Shown here: positions 45,325 to 54,604 of the stretch, one piece after another | Layout of the letters: each line of letters starts with the position of its first letter | Position numbering within the stretch: the stretch's first letter is position 1 | Source of the DNA: Vibrio agarivorans | GTDB lineage: Bacteria > Pseudomonadota > Gammaproteobacteria > Enterobacterales > Vibrionaceae | Assembly: GCF_030409635.1 (NCBI RefSeq) | Contig: NZ_JAUFQF010000004.1 | Span: 1,832,241 to 1,896,240, forward strand | Direction: 5' to 3' | DNA length: 64,000 nucleotides | The notes under the pieces: model-generated | Seen by the model: only the letters and a program-made list of their open reading frames with translations | Database searches by the model: none | What the model was told of the DNA's origin: nothing | Program-made: the position numbers and the translations under genes

Positions 45325-47334
45325 ATGAAGCTAGATTTATCGACATCCACCGACAGCGTAAAATTGACCGCGCCAGAGGCTGGAAAAGTTTCGACCCCTG
45401 ATAACCCGTCGCAAGAAAATGGATTTATGAGTAAGTTGAGTGCCATGCTTGGCAACTCAAGTGATTCAACGGATGGTGTGGCAAAAAAAAACAGCGCAAA
45501 AGCCAGCGAGTCAAAACCTGTCACATCAAAAGCTGACGGAGAACAGGATGCGAGTTCTGATGCGGTCAAGACTAGTAAGGCGGCTAGCAGCACTGGCTCA
45601 GCGTCAACGGATGAACTTCAAGATGATGAAGTTACACCAGTAAAAACGACATCAACTCAACGGACGGCATCCGCTGATTCAGAGGTTACTTCTGAAGGGT
45701 ATCAGTCAACATCCCCTAAAGAACGCGGCAACGAGGGTGTGGTGCTGGCTGACGCTAAGTCACAACAAGCGAAGAAAACCGTATCGGAAAGTGATGAGCT
45801 TTTAGAGCGCCTTAATGACTCGAATAATGCACTGCAAGGTAAACAAGCGAAGCCTGATACCGTCGTTGCAGAACACGCAGGACCTCACAACGTAAGTCAA
45901 GCCTCGGGCGGCAAAGCGTTGCCACCGGAAGAAGATCAAAAGCAGCCAGCGGTAAAAGAAGCCGCTGCTGTCGCTTCAATATCGAATCAAGTAAAGACTA
46001 GTGAACTGGCTGAGACACCTTCACGCGCGCAAAGTGCAGTATCTAGTGGTATTGAGCTTGAAACAAAACAAGTGAACTCTTCGGGAACCCCCTCACAGGA
46101 AGGTGCTAAAGCGGTCAGCACAGGATCAACAAATGAATCTGCCGCTCAAGACTCTGAGTTAAGTAACAAACTAACCAACTCTGATGCACAAACGGTGGCG
46201 GAGGGCGAGCTTTCCCAAACTTCGGATGAATTAGCATTAAAACAAGCAGCAGCTCAAGCCCAAGAAACAAGCGAGGAAAGCGTTTCAGTGCAGGTTGCCG
46301 CAATGACCGATAGCGAAAACCCGGGCGTGTCACCAGCTCAACAAGATGGTTTTGAACCTACACAGGCAAAGCAGTCTGTAAAGGGTGAAGTGAATCATGA
46401 GCAGGTGGAAGAGGGCGCGGAGGCGCCTATCGTTGCGATTCCATGGGGACAGTCGCCGAAAGAAGATGCACAAGCGTTAACACCGGTTGCAGACGGTAAA
46501 GCAGGTGTCGATAGCCGAGAGAAAGTAGATCCAGCAGTGCTTGCTGCTCGAGCGGCCGTTGTGGGCGCGGCAGCGAACGCATCATCACCCCAAGCGGCAG
46601 TCAGTGTACCGACCTCTTCAGTGACAGCTAGCAGCATAGACAATAAAGCCGCGCTTGACCCAGCCTTAATGGGTGCAATGAGCGCATCAGCCACCCCGAT
46701 GACAAGCAAAGCCGCGAGTGATGCTGCGTTGAGAAATAGTTTGGCTGCAACCGGTCTTGTGGCCGCAAAAGCGGATAAGCAAGAATCATCCACAGTTCAA
46801 ACTCACGATGGGGTGTCACCGAACAGTGTGACTTCCGCAGCAGCAACCGCTCAAGTCACACGCTCGGAGGTAAACACGCCACAAGGGAGTGTGGTAATAT
46901 CGCAGGCTATGTCAGCGGAACAGATGGCAGAAAAGGCGAACGAGCGAGTTCAGGTCATGTTGTCAAAGAATTTAAAAAATATTGATATACGGCTAGATCC
47001 ACCTGAATTGGGTCGCATGCAGATCCGTATGAACATGAACGGTGACAATGCAACCGTGCATTTTACGGTGGCGAATAGCCAGGCTCGCGATGTGATTGAA
47101 CAGGCAATGCCTAGACTGCGTGAAATGCTTGCCCAGCAGGGTTTGCAACTCGGTGATACCTCGGTTCAGCAGCAAAGTGCGGGTCAGCAGCAGGGACAAT
47201 TTGCCGGTCAAGGGCAGTCAGGCGCTCAAGGCTCTGGTAATGGAGAAGGCTGGGATGGCGATGAACACTCAGCAGATTCGAGCGTTAACCTCAATGTAAA
47301 AACAGAACAAGATGGCATTAGTTTTTATGCCTAA
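45325..47334 (+). CDS. fliK: Flagellar hook-length control protein FliK
   Basis: FliK is the molecular ruler that measures the hook and switches export specificity through FlhB. The 669-residue protein is long and low-complexity (Ala, Ser, Gln, Glu, Lys) over the first 520 residues, which is usual for the ruler part. The conserved C-terminal domain is at about 535-625 (MSKNLKNIDIRLDPPELGRM and MPRLREMLAQQGLQLGD). The tail is rich in Gly and Gln. First gene of a second operon, fliKLMNOPQR-flhB. Confidence 0.94.
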   Translation: MKLDLSTSTDSVKLTAPEAGKVSTPDNPSQENGFMSKLSAMLGNSSDSTDGVAKKNSAKASESKPVTSKADGEQDASSDAVKTSKAASSTGSASTDELQDDEVTPVKTTSTQRTASADSEVTSEGYQSTSPKERGNEGVVLADAKSQQAKKTVSESDELLERLNDSNNALQGKQAKPDTVVAEHAGPHNVSQASGGKALPPEEDQKQPAVKEAAAVASISNQVKTSELAETPSRAQSAVSSGIELETKQVNSSGTPSQEGAKAVSTGSTNESAAQDSELSNKLTNSDAQTVAEGELSQTSDELALKQAAAQAQETSEESVSVQVAAMTDSENPGVSPAQQDGFEPTQAKQSVKGEVNHEQVEEGAEAPIVAIPWGQSPKEDAQALTPVADGKAGVDSREKVDPAVLAARAAVVGAAANASSPQAAVSVPTSSVTASSIDNKAALDPALMGAMSASATPMTSKAASDAALRNSLAATGLVAAKADKQESSTVQTHDGVSPNSVTSAAATAQVTRSEVNTPQGSVVISQAMSAEQMAEKANERVQVMLSKNLKNIDIRLDPPELGRMQIRMNMNGDNATVHFTVANSQARDVIEQAMPRLREMLAQQGLQLGDTSVQQQSAGQQQGQFAGQGQSGAQGSGNGEGWDGDEHSADSSVNLNVKTEQDGISFYA

Positions 47335-47355
47335 ACTATAATTGCAGAGACACAG

Positions 47356-47856
47356 ATGGCAGAAGAACAACAAATCGAAGCCCCAAAAGGCAAAGGTAAA
47401 TTACTGATTATTATCGCTGTCGTCGCCGTATTATTGATTGGCGTCGCAGCAGCAGCTTTCTTTATGACGGGATCGGATGATGACACAGCGGGTGCTTCAA
47501 ACAGCTCTGTGAGCCAAAGTGCTCAGCCAGTTGTGGAACCGATCTCCTATGTGAATATTCCTCAGCCTTTTGTCTTTAATGTGACGGGCGACAGTCGCAA
47601 TCGTATGGTGCAAATAAAAGCACAACTCATGGTGCGTGGTCGCGCTAATGAAGAGTTAGCACGCTACCACTCTCCATTGATCGAGAGTTCGTTGATCAAT
47701 ACGTTTGCCTCCAGTACCGTTGAGCAACTTCGCACGCCGAATGGGCGTGTTGAGCTGCGTGATAAGGCTTCAGATGATGTGAAAGCCAGTTTATCTCAAG
47801 CAGTAGGGCAGCCCGTTATTGAGCGCGTGCTGTTCACTGACTTTGTAATTCAGTAG
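47356..47856 (+). CDS. fliL: Flagellar basal body-associated protein FliL
   Basis: FliL is a single-pass inner-membrane protein that surrounds the stator and supports torque. The 166-residue protein has a membrane segment at about 17-38 (LLIIIAVVAVLLIGVAAAAFF) and a periplasmic stomatin-like domain with the family motif PISYVNIPQPFVFNV. The end is VERVLFTDFVIQ-like (here IERVLFTDFVIQ), the conserved FliL C-terminus. Confidence 0.95.
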   Translation: MAEEQQIEAPKGKGKLLIIIAVVAVLLIGVAAAAFFMTGSDDDTAGASNSSVSQSAQPVVEPISYVNIPQPFVFNVTGDSRNRMVQIKAQLMVRGRANEELARYHSPLIESSLINTFASSTVEQLRTPNGRVELRDKASDDVKASLSQAVGQPVIERVLFTDFVIQ

Positions 47857-47863
47857 GTAAGAC

Positions 47864-48913
47864 GTGACCGATTTATTAAGCCAAGACGAAATTGATGCGC
47901 TACTGCATGGTGTTGATGATGTCGATGACGTTGAAGAAGAGTTGAATGATGTTGACGGTGATGCCGTCAGCTTTGATTTCTCTTCACAAGATCGCATTGT
48001 TCGTGGGCGAATGCCGACCCTCGAACTTATCAATGAGCGTTTTGCTCGTCATTTACGCATTAGCTTGTTTAATATGCTGCGAAAAACGGCAGAGGTGTCG
48101 ATCAACGGCGTACAGATGATGAAGTTTGGAGAATACCAAAACACACTCTATGTACCCACCAGTTTGAACATGGTGCGTTTTCGTCCGCTAAAAGGTACAG
48201 CACTTATCACCATGGAAGCGCGTCTGGTCTTCATTTTGGTAGAAAACTTCTTTGGCGGAGATGGTCGTTATCACGCGCGCATTGAAGGTCGCGAGTTTAC
48301 GCCAACAGAGCGTCGAATTGTTCAGTTGCTTCTTAAAATTGTGTTTGAAGACTATAAAGAAGCTTGGTCTCCGGTGATGGGGGTCGAGTTTGAGTACCTG
48401 GACTCGGAAGTGAACCCGAGCATGGCGAACATCGTTAGCCCGACAGAGGTGATTGTAGTCAGTTCATTCCATATAGAGGTGGATGGCGGAGGCGGCGACT
48501 TTCATGTCGTTATGCCATACTCGATGGTTGAACCGATCAGAGAGTTGCTCGATGCAGGTGTTCAGTCGGACAAAATGGAGACGGATATTCGTTGGAGCTC
48601 GGCACTGCGTGACGAAATCATGGATGTACCGGTGAATTTCCGAGTTAACCTACTTGAACAAGATATCTCATTACGTGACTTGATGGAGCTTCAAGCGGGC
48701 GACATCATCCCAATTTCTATGCCTGAGCATGCCACAATGTTTGTGGAAGAACTGCCGACCTATCGTGTCAAGATGGGGCGCTCTGGTGAAAAAATGGCGG
48801 TACAAATTTCAGAAAAAATTAGACGACCAGATGTGGTTAAGACCGATTTGGCGTTTCTTGGTAAAGATATTATGTCTGAGCTCGATAGTGCGCTCGAAGA
48901 CGATGATGAATAA
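47864..48913 (+). CDS. fliM: Flagellar motor switch protein FliM
   Basis: FliM is the switch subunit that binds phosphorylated CheY. The 349-residue protein starts TDLLSQDEIDALLHGV, which carries the CheY-binding motif LSQDEIDALL. The CheC-like middle domain and the C-terminal SpoA domain (about 260-330) follow. The start is GTG at 47864, seven bases after fliL. Confidence 0.97.
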   Translation: MTDLLSQDEIDALLHGVDDVDDVEEELNDVDGDAVSFDFSSQDRIVRGRMPTLELINERFARHLRISLFNMLRKTAEVSINGVQMMKFGEYQNTLYVPTSLNMVRFRPLKGTALITMEARLVFILVENFFGGDGRYHARIEGREFTPTERRIVQLLLKIVFEDYKEAWSPVMGVEFEYLDSEVNPSMANIVSPTEVIVVSSFHIEVDGGGGDFHVVMPYSMVEPIRELLDAGVQSDKMETDIRWSSALRDEIMDVPVNFRVNLLEQDISLRDLMELQAGDIIPISMPEHATMFVEELPTYRVKMGRSGEKMAVQISEKIRRPDVVKTDLAFLGKDIMSELDSALEDDDE

Positions 48914-48924
48914 GGGTATTGAAG

Positions 48925-49335
48925 ATGGAACCATCTGACGATCAGAAACTGGCTGACGAATGGGCAGCTGCGCTGGGTGAAGACCCGATGGCACCGGATG
49001 TGGACGTAGATGATATTCTCGCAGCACCGTTGGATGAGCTGAAAGACACCTCTTCGCCAATCTCTGAAGACGAACGTCGTAAACTGGATACCATTCTCGA
49101 TATTCCAGTGACGATCTCTATGGAAGTAGGCCGCTCACAAATCAGTATCCGTAACCTACTGCAACTGAACCAAGGCTCGGTTGTTGAGCTGGAGCGTGTT
49201 GCCGGTGAGTCATTAGATGTATTGGTTAACGGCACCTTGATTGCTCACGGCGAAGTGGTTGTCGTAAACGATAAGTTTGGTATCCGTTTAACGGACGTGA
49301 TCAGCCAGACCGAGCGTATCAAGAAGCTGCGCTAA
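48925..49335 (+). CDS. fliN: Flagellar motor switch protein FliN
   Basis: FliN forms the lower C ring and docks FliH. The 136-residue protein has an acidic N-terminal stretch (1-50) and a C-terminal SpoA domain (IPVTISMEVGRSQISIRNLL, SLDVLVNGTLIAHGEVVVVN). ATG 48925 follows AAGGG; an in-frame TTG six bases upstream is less likely. The stop overlaps the fliO start. Confidence 0.96.
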   Translation: MEPSDDQKLADEWAAALGEDPMAPDVDVDDILAAPLDELKDTSSPISEDERRKLDTILDIPVTISMEVGRSQISIRNLLQLNQGSVVELERVAGESLDVLVNGTLIAHGEVVVVNDKFGIRLTDVISQTERIKKLR

Positions 49336-49748
49336 TGAACTTACTTAGATCCTCTATGCGCATGTTATTGAGTGTGTCGGCCAGCGTATTCTCCGGGACG
49401 GCACTTGCCGCCGTAGAGCCAAAAGAGCATTTTGATGTAGCGACCACCATAGGGTCGCTTTTTCTCGTTATTTTGGTCATTGTCGTGTTGATGCTGCTGT
49501 TGAAAAAAATGCGTGTACCTTCACTGCTCAATCACAAAGACTTGGCGATTGTTCGTCAAATTCCGGTTGGGACAAAGGAGCGTATCGCGGTTGTCAAAGC
49601 CGGTGAAGAGCATTTTTTGGTGGGCATAACGCCAAACAATATCAGCCTAGTGTCTAAGCTTGAGACTCCGATTGCGGATGAGGTTGTTGAAGATAGCGCT
49701 TTTGGCTCTCAACTGAGTAAAATGTTGAAAAAGAGTAATCATGCATAG
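49335..49748 (+). CDS. fliO: Flagellar biosynthetic protein FliO
   Basis: FliO helps assemble the FliP ring of the export gate. The 137-residue protein has a signal-like N-terminus ([15 protein letters not shown]), a membrane segment at about 42-58 ([18 protein letters not shown]) and a cytoplasmic domain with [20 protein letters not shown]. It overlaps both neighbours (fliN by 1 bp, fliP by 8 bp). Confidence 0.93.
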   Translation: MNLLRSSMRMLLSVSASVFSGTALAAVEPKEHFDVATTIGSLFLVILVIVVLMLLLKKMRVPSLLNHKDLAIVRQIPVGTKERIAVVKAGEEHFLVGITPNNISLVSKLETPIADEVVEDSAFGSQLSKMLKKSNHA

Positions 49749-50610
49749 AAAACTCTCCTCTCTGTGTTGGCTCGTTTTGCTGCTAATTTGTGCGCCATTG
49801 TCGATGGCGCAACAAGAACTCGATACACCTATTGGCGCTAACACCTCGCCAGCGGGTCAGGTTACGGTCTCGGCCATGGAAAGTGAACAAGGCGCATCCA
49901 CGATGACGGCTTCAAGCACTCGTAGTGGTGGCGGTGGTGGTATTCCAGCCTTTACCATGACAGCAAACCCAGATGGTAGCGAAGATTACTCGATCAATTT
50001 ACAGATTTTAGCGCTGATGACCATGCTCGGCTTTTTGCCAGCAATGGTTATCTTGATGACCTCATTTACTCGTATCGTGGTTGTGATGTCGATATTGCGT
50101 CAAGCGATGGGTTTGCAGCAGACACCTTCGAATCAGGTCATCATCGGTATCTCCCTGTTCTTAACCTTCTTTGTGATGTCTCCGGTACTCAATCAAATTA
50201 ACGATAGGGCTATTCAGCCGTACATTAACGAGCAGGTCAGTGCCCGAGAAGCATTTGATGAGGCGCAGCAGCCGCTTCGTGCGTTTATGCTCAAGCAAAC
50301 GCGGGTTAAAGATCTCGAAACTTTTGTCAATATTGCGGGTGCGGAGGTGCAAAGCCCAGAAGAGGTGTCGATGGCAATTCTGATCCCAGCGTTTATTACA
50401 TCGGAGCTGAAGACCGCGTTCCAGATCGGTTTTATGCTGTTTTTGCCGTTCTTGATTATTGACCTAGTTGTCGCTTCAGTATTGATGGCAATGGGTATGA
50501 TGATGCTATCGCCGATGATCGTTTCTCTACCTTTTAAGTTGATGCTGTTTGTTTTAGTTGATGGTTGGAACTTAATCTTGTCCACTTTGGCTGGCAGTTT
50601 TGCCTTGTAG
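49741..50610 (+). CDS. fliP: Flagellar export gate protein FliP
   Basis: FliP is the main subunit of the FliPQR export gate. The 289-residue protein has a cleavable signal peptide ([17 protein letters not shown]) followed by a linker, then the conserved blocks [38 protein letters not shown] and [20 protein letters not shown]. This N-terminal signal is typical of flagellar FliP as opposed to virulence homologues. Confidence 0.96.
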   Translation: MHRKLSSLCWLVLLLICAPLSMAQQELDTPIGANTSPAGQVTVSAMESEQGASTMTASSTRSGGGGGIPAFTMTANPDGSEDYSINLQILALMTMLGFLPAMVILMTSFTRIVVVMSILRQAMGLQQTPSNQVIIGISLFLTFFVMSPVLNQINDRAIQPYINEQVSAREAFDEAQQPLRAFMLKQTRVKDLETFVNIAGAEVQSPEEVSMAILIPAFITSELKTAFQIGFMLFLPFLIIDLVVASVLMAMGMMMLSPMIVSLPFKLMLFVLVDGWNLILSTLAGSFAL

Positions 50611-50625
50611 CGGAGTAATAAAACG

Positions 50626-50895
50626 ATGACACCTGAGTTATTTGTTGAGTTGTTCCGAGATGCACTTTGGTTGGTGTTGATGTTGGTGTGTGCCATCATC
50701 ATTCCAAGTTTGCTGGTGGGCCTAATTGTGGCGATATTTCAGGCCGCGACATCGATCAACGAACAAACCCTGTCATTTTTACCGCGTTTGATCGTGACTC
50801 TTCTCGCCCTTATGGCGTTTGCGCATTGGGGGACTCAAGTGATGATGGAGTATTTCTTTAGTCTCGTCGAGCGCGTACCAACGATACTCTACTAG
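50626..50895 (+). CDS. fliQ: Flagellar export gate protein FliQ
   Basis: FliQ wraps the FliP ring. The 89-residue protein has two membrane helices (LVLMLVCAIIIPSLLVGLIVAIF and FLPRLIVTLLALMAFAHWG) joined by the conserved QAATSINEQTLSFLP loop. It lies 15 bp after fliP and 8 bp before fliR. Confidence 0.96.
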   Translation: MTPELFVELFRDALWLVLMLVCAIIIPSLLVGLIVAIFQAATSINEQTLSFLPRLIVTLLALMAFAHWGTQVMMEYFFSLVERVPTILY

Positions 50896-50903
50896 GGCAC
50901 TTT

Positions 50904-51686
50904 ATGGAGTATCCAACGGTTGTTGTATTAGAGTGGATGGCCAACTATTTTTGGCCTTTGACCCGCATCTCCTCCATGCTGATGGTGATGACGGTAACGG
51001 GCGCACGCTTTGTTCCAGCGCGTGTCCGTCTCTACCTTAGCCTTGCGATTACCTTTGCTGTCATGCCCGTGATCCCTGCCGTCCCTCAAGAGATAGAGTT
51101 GATGTCTTTTGCCGGGTTCATGGTGCTCGCAGAACAGATCATCATTGGTGTCGCGATGGGTACTATTACTGTTTTTATCTTGCAGACCTTTGTCTTGCTT
51201 GGTCAAATTTTAGGTATGCAATCGAGTTTGGGCTTTGCCTCAATGGTTGACCCTGCCAATGGTCAAAATACGCCAGTACTTGGCCAGCTGTTTATGATGA
51301 TAGCGACCCTGTTTTTTTTAGGTACTGACGGCCATTTGAAAATGATCCAATTAGTTGTGATGAGTTTTCAAAGTCTCCCGATTGGCAGTGGCGGAATAAG
51401 CCAGTTAGGCTTTCAAGAGATCGCCTCTTGGCTGGGAATCATGTTTAAAGTCGCATTAAGTATGGCGCTGTCGGGCATTATAGCGCTGTTAACCATCAAC
51501 CTTTCGTTTGGCGTGATGACGCGTGCAGCTCCGCAGCTGAATATCTTCTCGTTGGGCTTTGCTTTTGCCTTAATGGTCGGTCTGTTTATTTGTTGGTACC
51601 TTCTAAGTGGGCTACTGAGCCACTATGAGTTGTATTGGTCACAAAGGGAGGAGCAGATATGCCGCTTGATCAACATCAACTGCTGA
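50904..51686 (+). CDS. fliR: Flagellar export gate protein FliR
   Basis: FliR completes the FliP5Q4R1 gate. The 260-residue polytopic protein starts MEYPTVVVLEWMANYFWPLT and carries family blocks GARFVPARVRLYLSLAITFA, MGTITVFILQTFVLLGQILG and SFGVMTRAAPQLNIFSLGFA. It is followed by flhB 18 bp on. Confidence 0.96.
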   Translation: MEYPTVVVLEWMANYFWPLTRISSMLMVMTVTGARFVPARVRLYLSLAITFAVMPVIPAVPQEIELMSFAGFMVLAEQIIIGVAMGTITVFILQTFVLLGQILGMQSSLGFASMVDPANGQNTPVLGQLFMMIATLFFLGTDGHLKMIQLVVMSFQSLPIGSGGISQLGFQEIASWLGIMFKVALSMALSGIIALLTINLSFGVMTRAAPQLNIFSLGFAFALMVGLFICWYLLSGLLSHYELYWSQREEQICRLININC

Positions 51687-51704
51687 TTGGCGTAGGAGGT
51701 TGGA

Positions 51705-52835
51705 TTGGCAGAATCTGACGGCCAAGAACGCACCGAAGAGGCCACGCCCCGAAGGAGACAGCAAGCCCAAGAGAAAGGCCAAGTCGCCCGCTCGAAGGAG
51801 CTTGCATCTGTTTCTGTACTCATTATTGGTTCGGTATCTTTGATGTGGTTTGGTGGCATGCTTGCGACTGCGCTTTATCAGATGATGTCACGTATCTTCA
51901 CCTTAAGTCGTGAGGAGATTTTCGACGTCGGTAAGCTGGGGGATATCGCCTTTGGTGCACTTGGCAGTCTGATATTCCCTCTACTGCTGATATTGATTGT
52001 ACTGTTTTTCGCAGCGCTGGCAGGGGCGGCTGGTCTTGGTGGGATTCGCTTCTCCGCTGAAGCGGCACGACCAAAACTCTCTAAACTCAACCCTCTTAGC
52101 GGCTTGAAACGTATGGTGGGCAAGCAGAGTGCGGTTGAACTGATCAAGTCGATTCTTAAGGTAGGCCTGGTTGCGGGTGTCGCGTTCTTATTGATAGATA
52201 GCTCTCGCGCCGATTTGTTGCAGCTAAGCACCGATGTTTATCCGCAAAATATCTTTCACTCACTCGATATCCTTTTAAACTTTGTTTTGCTTATCAGCTG
52301 CTCGTTACTCGTTGTAGTAGCAATTGATATTCCATTTCAGGTTTGGCAGCACAATGAACAGCTCAAGATGACCAAGCAGGAAATCAAAGACGAGTTTAAA
52401 GACACCGAGGGTAAACCTGAGGTCAAGGGGCGTATTCGTATGCTCCAACGCGAAGCGGCTCAGCGGCGTATGATGGCAGATGTTCCTCAGGCTGATGTGA
52501 TTGTTACCAACCCAGAGCATTTCTCTGTAGCACTGCGTTATAAACAGAATACTGATAAAGCGCCAGTCGTGGTGGCAAAAGGTGTCGACCATATGGCACT
52601 TAAGATTCGAGAGGTAGCTCGTGAACATGATATCTACGTGATTCCAGCGCCACCACTCGCGCGCGCCTTGTACCATACTACTGAGCTTGAGCAAGAGATC
52701 CCTGACGGGCTATTTACTGCGGTTGCTCAAGTGCTTGCGTACGTGTTCCAGTTGAAACAGTACCGCAAAAAAGGTGGTCAGCGTCCAGTTCTGAAAAATG
52801 AGAACATGCCAATACCCCCTGATTTGCGTCACTAA
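51705..52835 (+). CDS. flhB: Flagellar export switch protein FlhB (NPEH cleavage motif)
   Basis: FlhB changes export from rod/hook to filament substrates after self-cleavage between Asn and Pro. The 376-residue protein has four membrane helices (about 35-205) and a cytoplasmic domain. The usual NPTH motif reads N269-P270-E271-H272. The cleaved bond is kept but Thr is Glu. The start is TTG at 51705 with GGAGG upstream; the protein begins AESDGQERTEEATPRR, as in the family. Last gene of the operon; flhA does not follow. Confidence 0.95.
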   Translation: MAESDGQERTEEATPRRRQQAQEKGQVARSKELASVSVLIIGSVSLMWFGGMLATALYQMMSRIFTLSREEIFDVGKLGDIAFGALGSLIFPLLLILIVLFFAALAGAAGLGGIRFSAEAARPKLSKLNPLSGLKRMVGKQSAVELIKSILKVGLVAGVAFLLIDSSRADLLQLSTDVYPQNIFHSLDILLNFVLLISCSLLVVVAIDIPFQVWQHNEQLKMTKQEIKDEFKDTEGKPEVKGRIRMLQREAAQRRMMADVPQADVIVTNPEHFSVALRYKQNTDKAPVVVAKGVDHMALKIREVAREHDIYVIPAPPLARALYHTTELEQEIPDGLFTAVAQVLAYVFQLKQYRKKGGQRPVLKNENMPIPPDLRH

Positions 52836-52850
52836 GCTTTAGGTCGCTGA

Positions 52851-53381
52851 TTACTTATCTGGGATAGAGAGTAAAATCAGCAGTGCACCATCACCGCCAA
52901 ATTCGAGCGGTGCTTGGTGAAAGGCCATTACATCAGGGTGTTGTGCAAGCCATAGAGGCACTTTCTGTTTCAAAATGTGCTTTCCGATCCCGTGTTGAAC
53001 ACACGCACAACTGACCTTCTGTTTCACACAGTAAGCAATCATAGATCCAAGCTCTCTTTTTGCTTCCTGTTGTGTCATGCCATGCATATCCAAAAACACG
53101 TCAGGTACATATACCCCGCGACGCAGACGCTTCACTTCGTATTTAGAAACATCATCACGTGCATAGCGTGTAGGACCATCATCGCTTAAGAGTGGTACGA
53201 ACTCATCGGAGAAGTAAAATTCAGTATCTGAAGCCTCGCGAGCAGAGCGAGTGACTTCTTTCTGCTTAACGTTTCTTTTTGGGGGCTGGACTATGGTATC
53301 CTGTGCAAACTTTTTTACGCCCTTTACTTCTTCATAGAAGAGCGAGAAGTCATCATCAAAATCGGTGTCTTTGCGGCTCAT
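52851..53381 (-). CDS. smrB: Ribosome rescue factor SmrB
   Basis: SmrB is an Smr-domain endonuclease that cuts mRNA between collided ribosomes. The 176-residue protein has a variable N-terminal extension and a C-terminal Smr domain (about 90-176) with the conserved DMHGMTQQEAKRELG (DxH motif) and VQHGIGKHILKQ (HGxG). It is convergent with flhB (15 bp apart) and divergent from prmB. Confidence 0.93.
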   Translation of the reverse strand: MSRKDTDFDDDFSLFYEEVKGVKKFAQDTIVQPPKRNVKQKEVTRSAREASDTEFYFSDEFVPLLSDDGPTRYARDDVSKYEVKRLRRGVYVPDVFLDMHGMTQQEAKRELGSMIAYCVKQKVSCACVQHGIGKHILKQKVPLWLAQHPDVMAFHQAPLEFGGDGALLILLSIPDK

Positions 53382-53443
53382 GGGTAAATCATTACTCTAA
53401 TACAACTATATGAAGAGTATTGTAGCGCTTTTTGGAGGCAACT

Positions 53444-54376
53444 TTGGATAAGATTTTTGTAGAAGAAGCAGTATCAGAGCTTCATACGCTTCAAGATATG
53501 ATTCGTTGGACAGTCAGTCGTTTCAACGCAGCGAATTTATTTTATGGTCACGGCACCGATAATGCGTGGGATGAAGCGGTTCAATTGATCCTTCCAACAC
53601 TGTATTTGCCAATCGATGTGCCTCCGCACGTATTGAACTCGCGCCTTACAAGCAGCGAGCGTTTACGCATTGTTGAGCGCGTGGTGAAGCGCATTAATGA
53701 GCGTACACCAACTGCATACTTAACCAACCGAGCGTGGTTCTGTGGCTTGGAGTTCTTTGTTGATGAGCGAGTGCTTGTGCCACGCTCTCCAATCGGTGAG
53801 CTGATTCAAGCCAACTTTGAACCGTGGTTGGTGGAAGAGCCAACACGCATTATGGATATGTGTACGGGTAGTGGCTGTATTGCAATTGCATGTGCGCACG
53901 CGTTCCCAGAGGCAGAAGTTGATGCGATCGACATCTCTTCGGATGCATTGCAAGTTGCAGAGCAAAACGTTCAAGATCACGGCATGGAGCAGCAAGTGTT
54001 CCCAATCCGCTCTGACTTGTTCCGTGACTTACCAAAAGAGCAGTACAACCTGATTGTGACGAATCCACCTTATGTGGATGAAGAAGACATGAACAGCCTA
54101 CCTGACGAGTTCACACATGAGCCAGAGCTTGGTCTAGCTGCGGGTACAGATGGCCTGAAACTGGTTCGCCGCATTTTGGCTAACGCACCGGATTACTTGA
54201 CTGAAAAAGGTATTTTGGTCTGTGAAGTGGGCAACTCAATGGTACACATGATGGAACAGTACCCAGACATCCCATTCACTTGGCTAGAGTTTGAAAACGG
54301 CGGCCACGGCGTATTCCTACTGACCCGTGAACAGATTGTTGAACACTCACAGCACTTTGCGCTGTATAAGGATTAA
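53444..54376 (+). CDS. prmB: Ribosomal protein L3 N(5)-glutamine methyltransferase
   Basis: PrmB methylates a glutamine of ribosomal protein L3. TTG 53444 gives 310 residues, starting [18 protein letters not shown] after the initiator, collinear with E. coli PrmB, and GGAGG lies six bases upstream. An in-frame TTG at 53432 has no such site. The methyltransferase domain has [15 protein letters not shown] (SAM loop) and the NPPY motif in [13 protein letters not shown]. Paralogue of prmC at 3.1 kb. It is followed by a terminator and then aroC. Confidence 0.96.
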   Translation: MDKIFVEEAVSELHTLQDMIRWTVSRFNAANLFYGHGTDNAWDEAVQLILPTLYLPIDVPPHVLNSRLTSSERLRIVERVVKRINERTPTAYLTNRAWFCGLEFFVDERVLVPRSPIGELIQANFEPWLVEEPTRIMDMCTGSGCIAIACAHAFPEAEVDAIDISSDALQVAEQNVQDHGMEQQVFPIRSDLFRDLPKEQYNLIVTNPPYVDEEDMNSLPDEFTHEPELGLAAGTDGLKLVRRILANAPDYLTEKGILVCEVGNSMVHMMEQYPDIPFTWLEFENGGHGVFLLTREQIVEHSQHFALYKD

Positions 54377-54423
54377 CTCCCTCTTAATGACGGAATAACT
54401 CCTTCAGTAAAATATGACTCATT

Positions 54424-54453
54424 AGCGCTGCCTTCGGGCGGCGCTTTGTTTTT
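54424..54453 (+). terminator. Rho-independent terminator after prmB
   Basis: AGCGCTGCC pairs with GGCGGCGCT (one wobble pair) around the extra-stable TTCG loop, followed by TTGTTTTT. Confidence 0.92.
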
Positions 54454-54604
54454 CAGGTCTGATCTCTATTGGCGAGGCGCTATCTGCTGAGTTTGCCATC
54501 AATTTACCCTTTACATCCCAAACCAATAAAGCCACTATGAATCCACGAAGAATAGGAAGCTTGCTGGTGTTTTATCCCCACTGGCAATGAATTTAGAGGA
54601 AATA

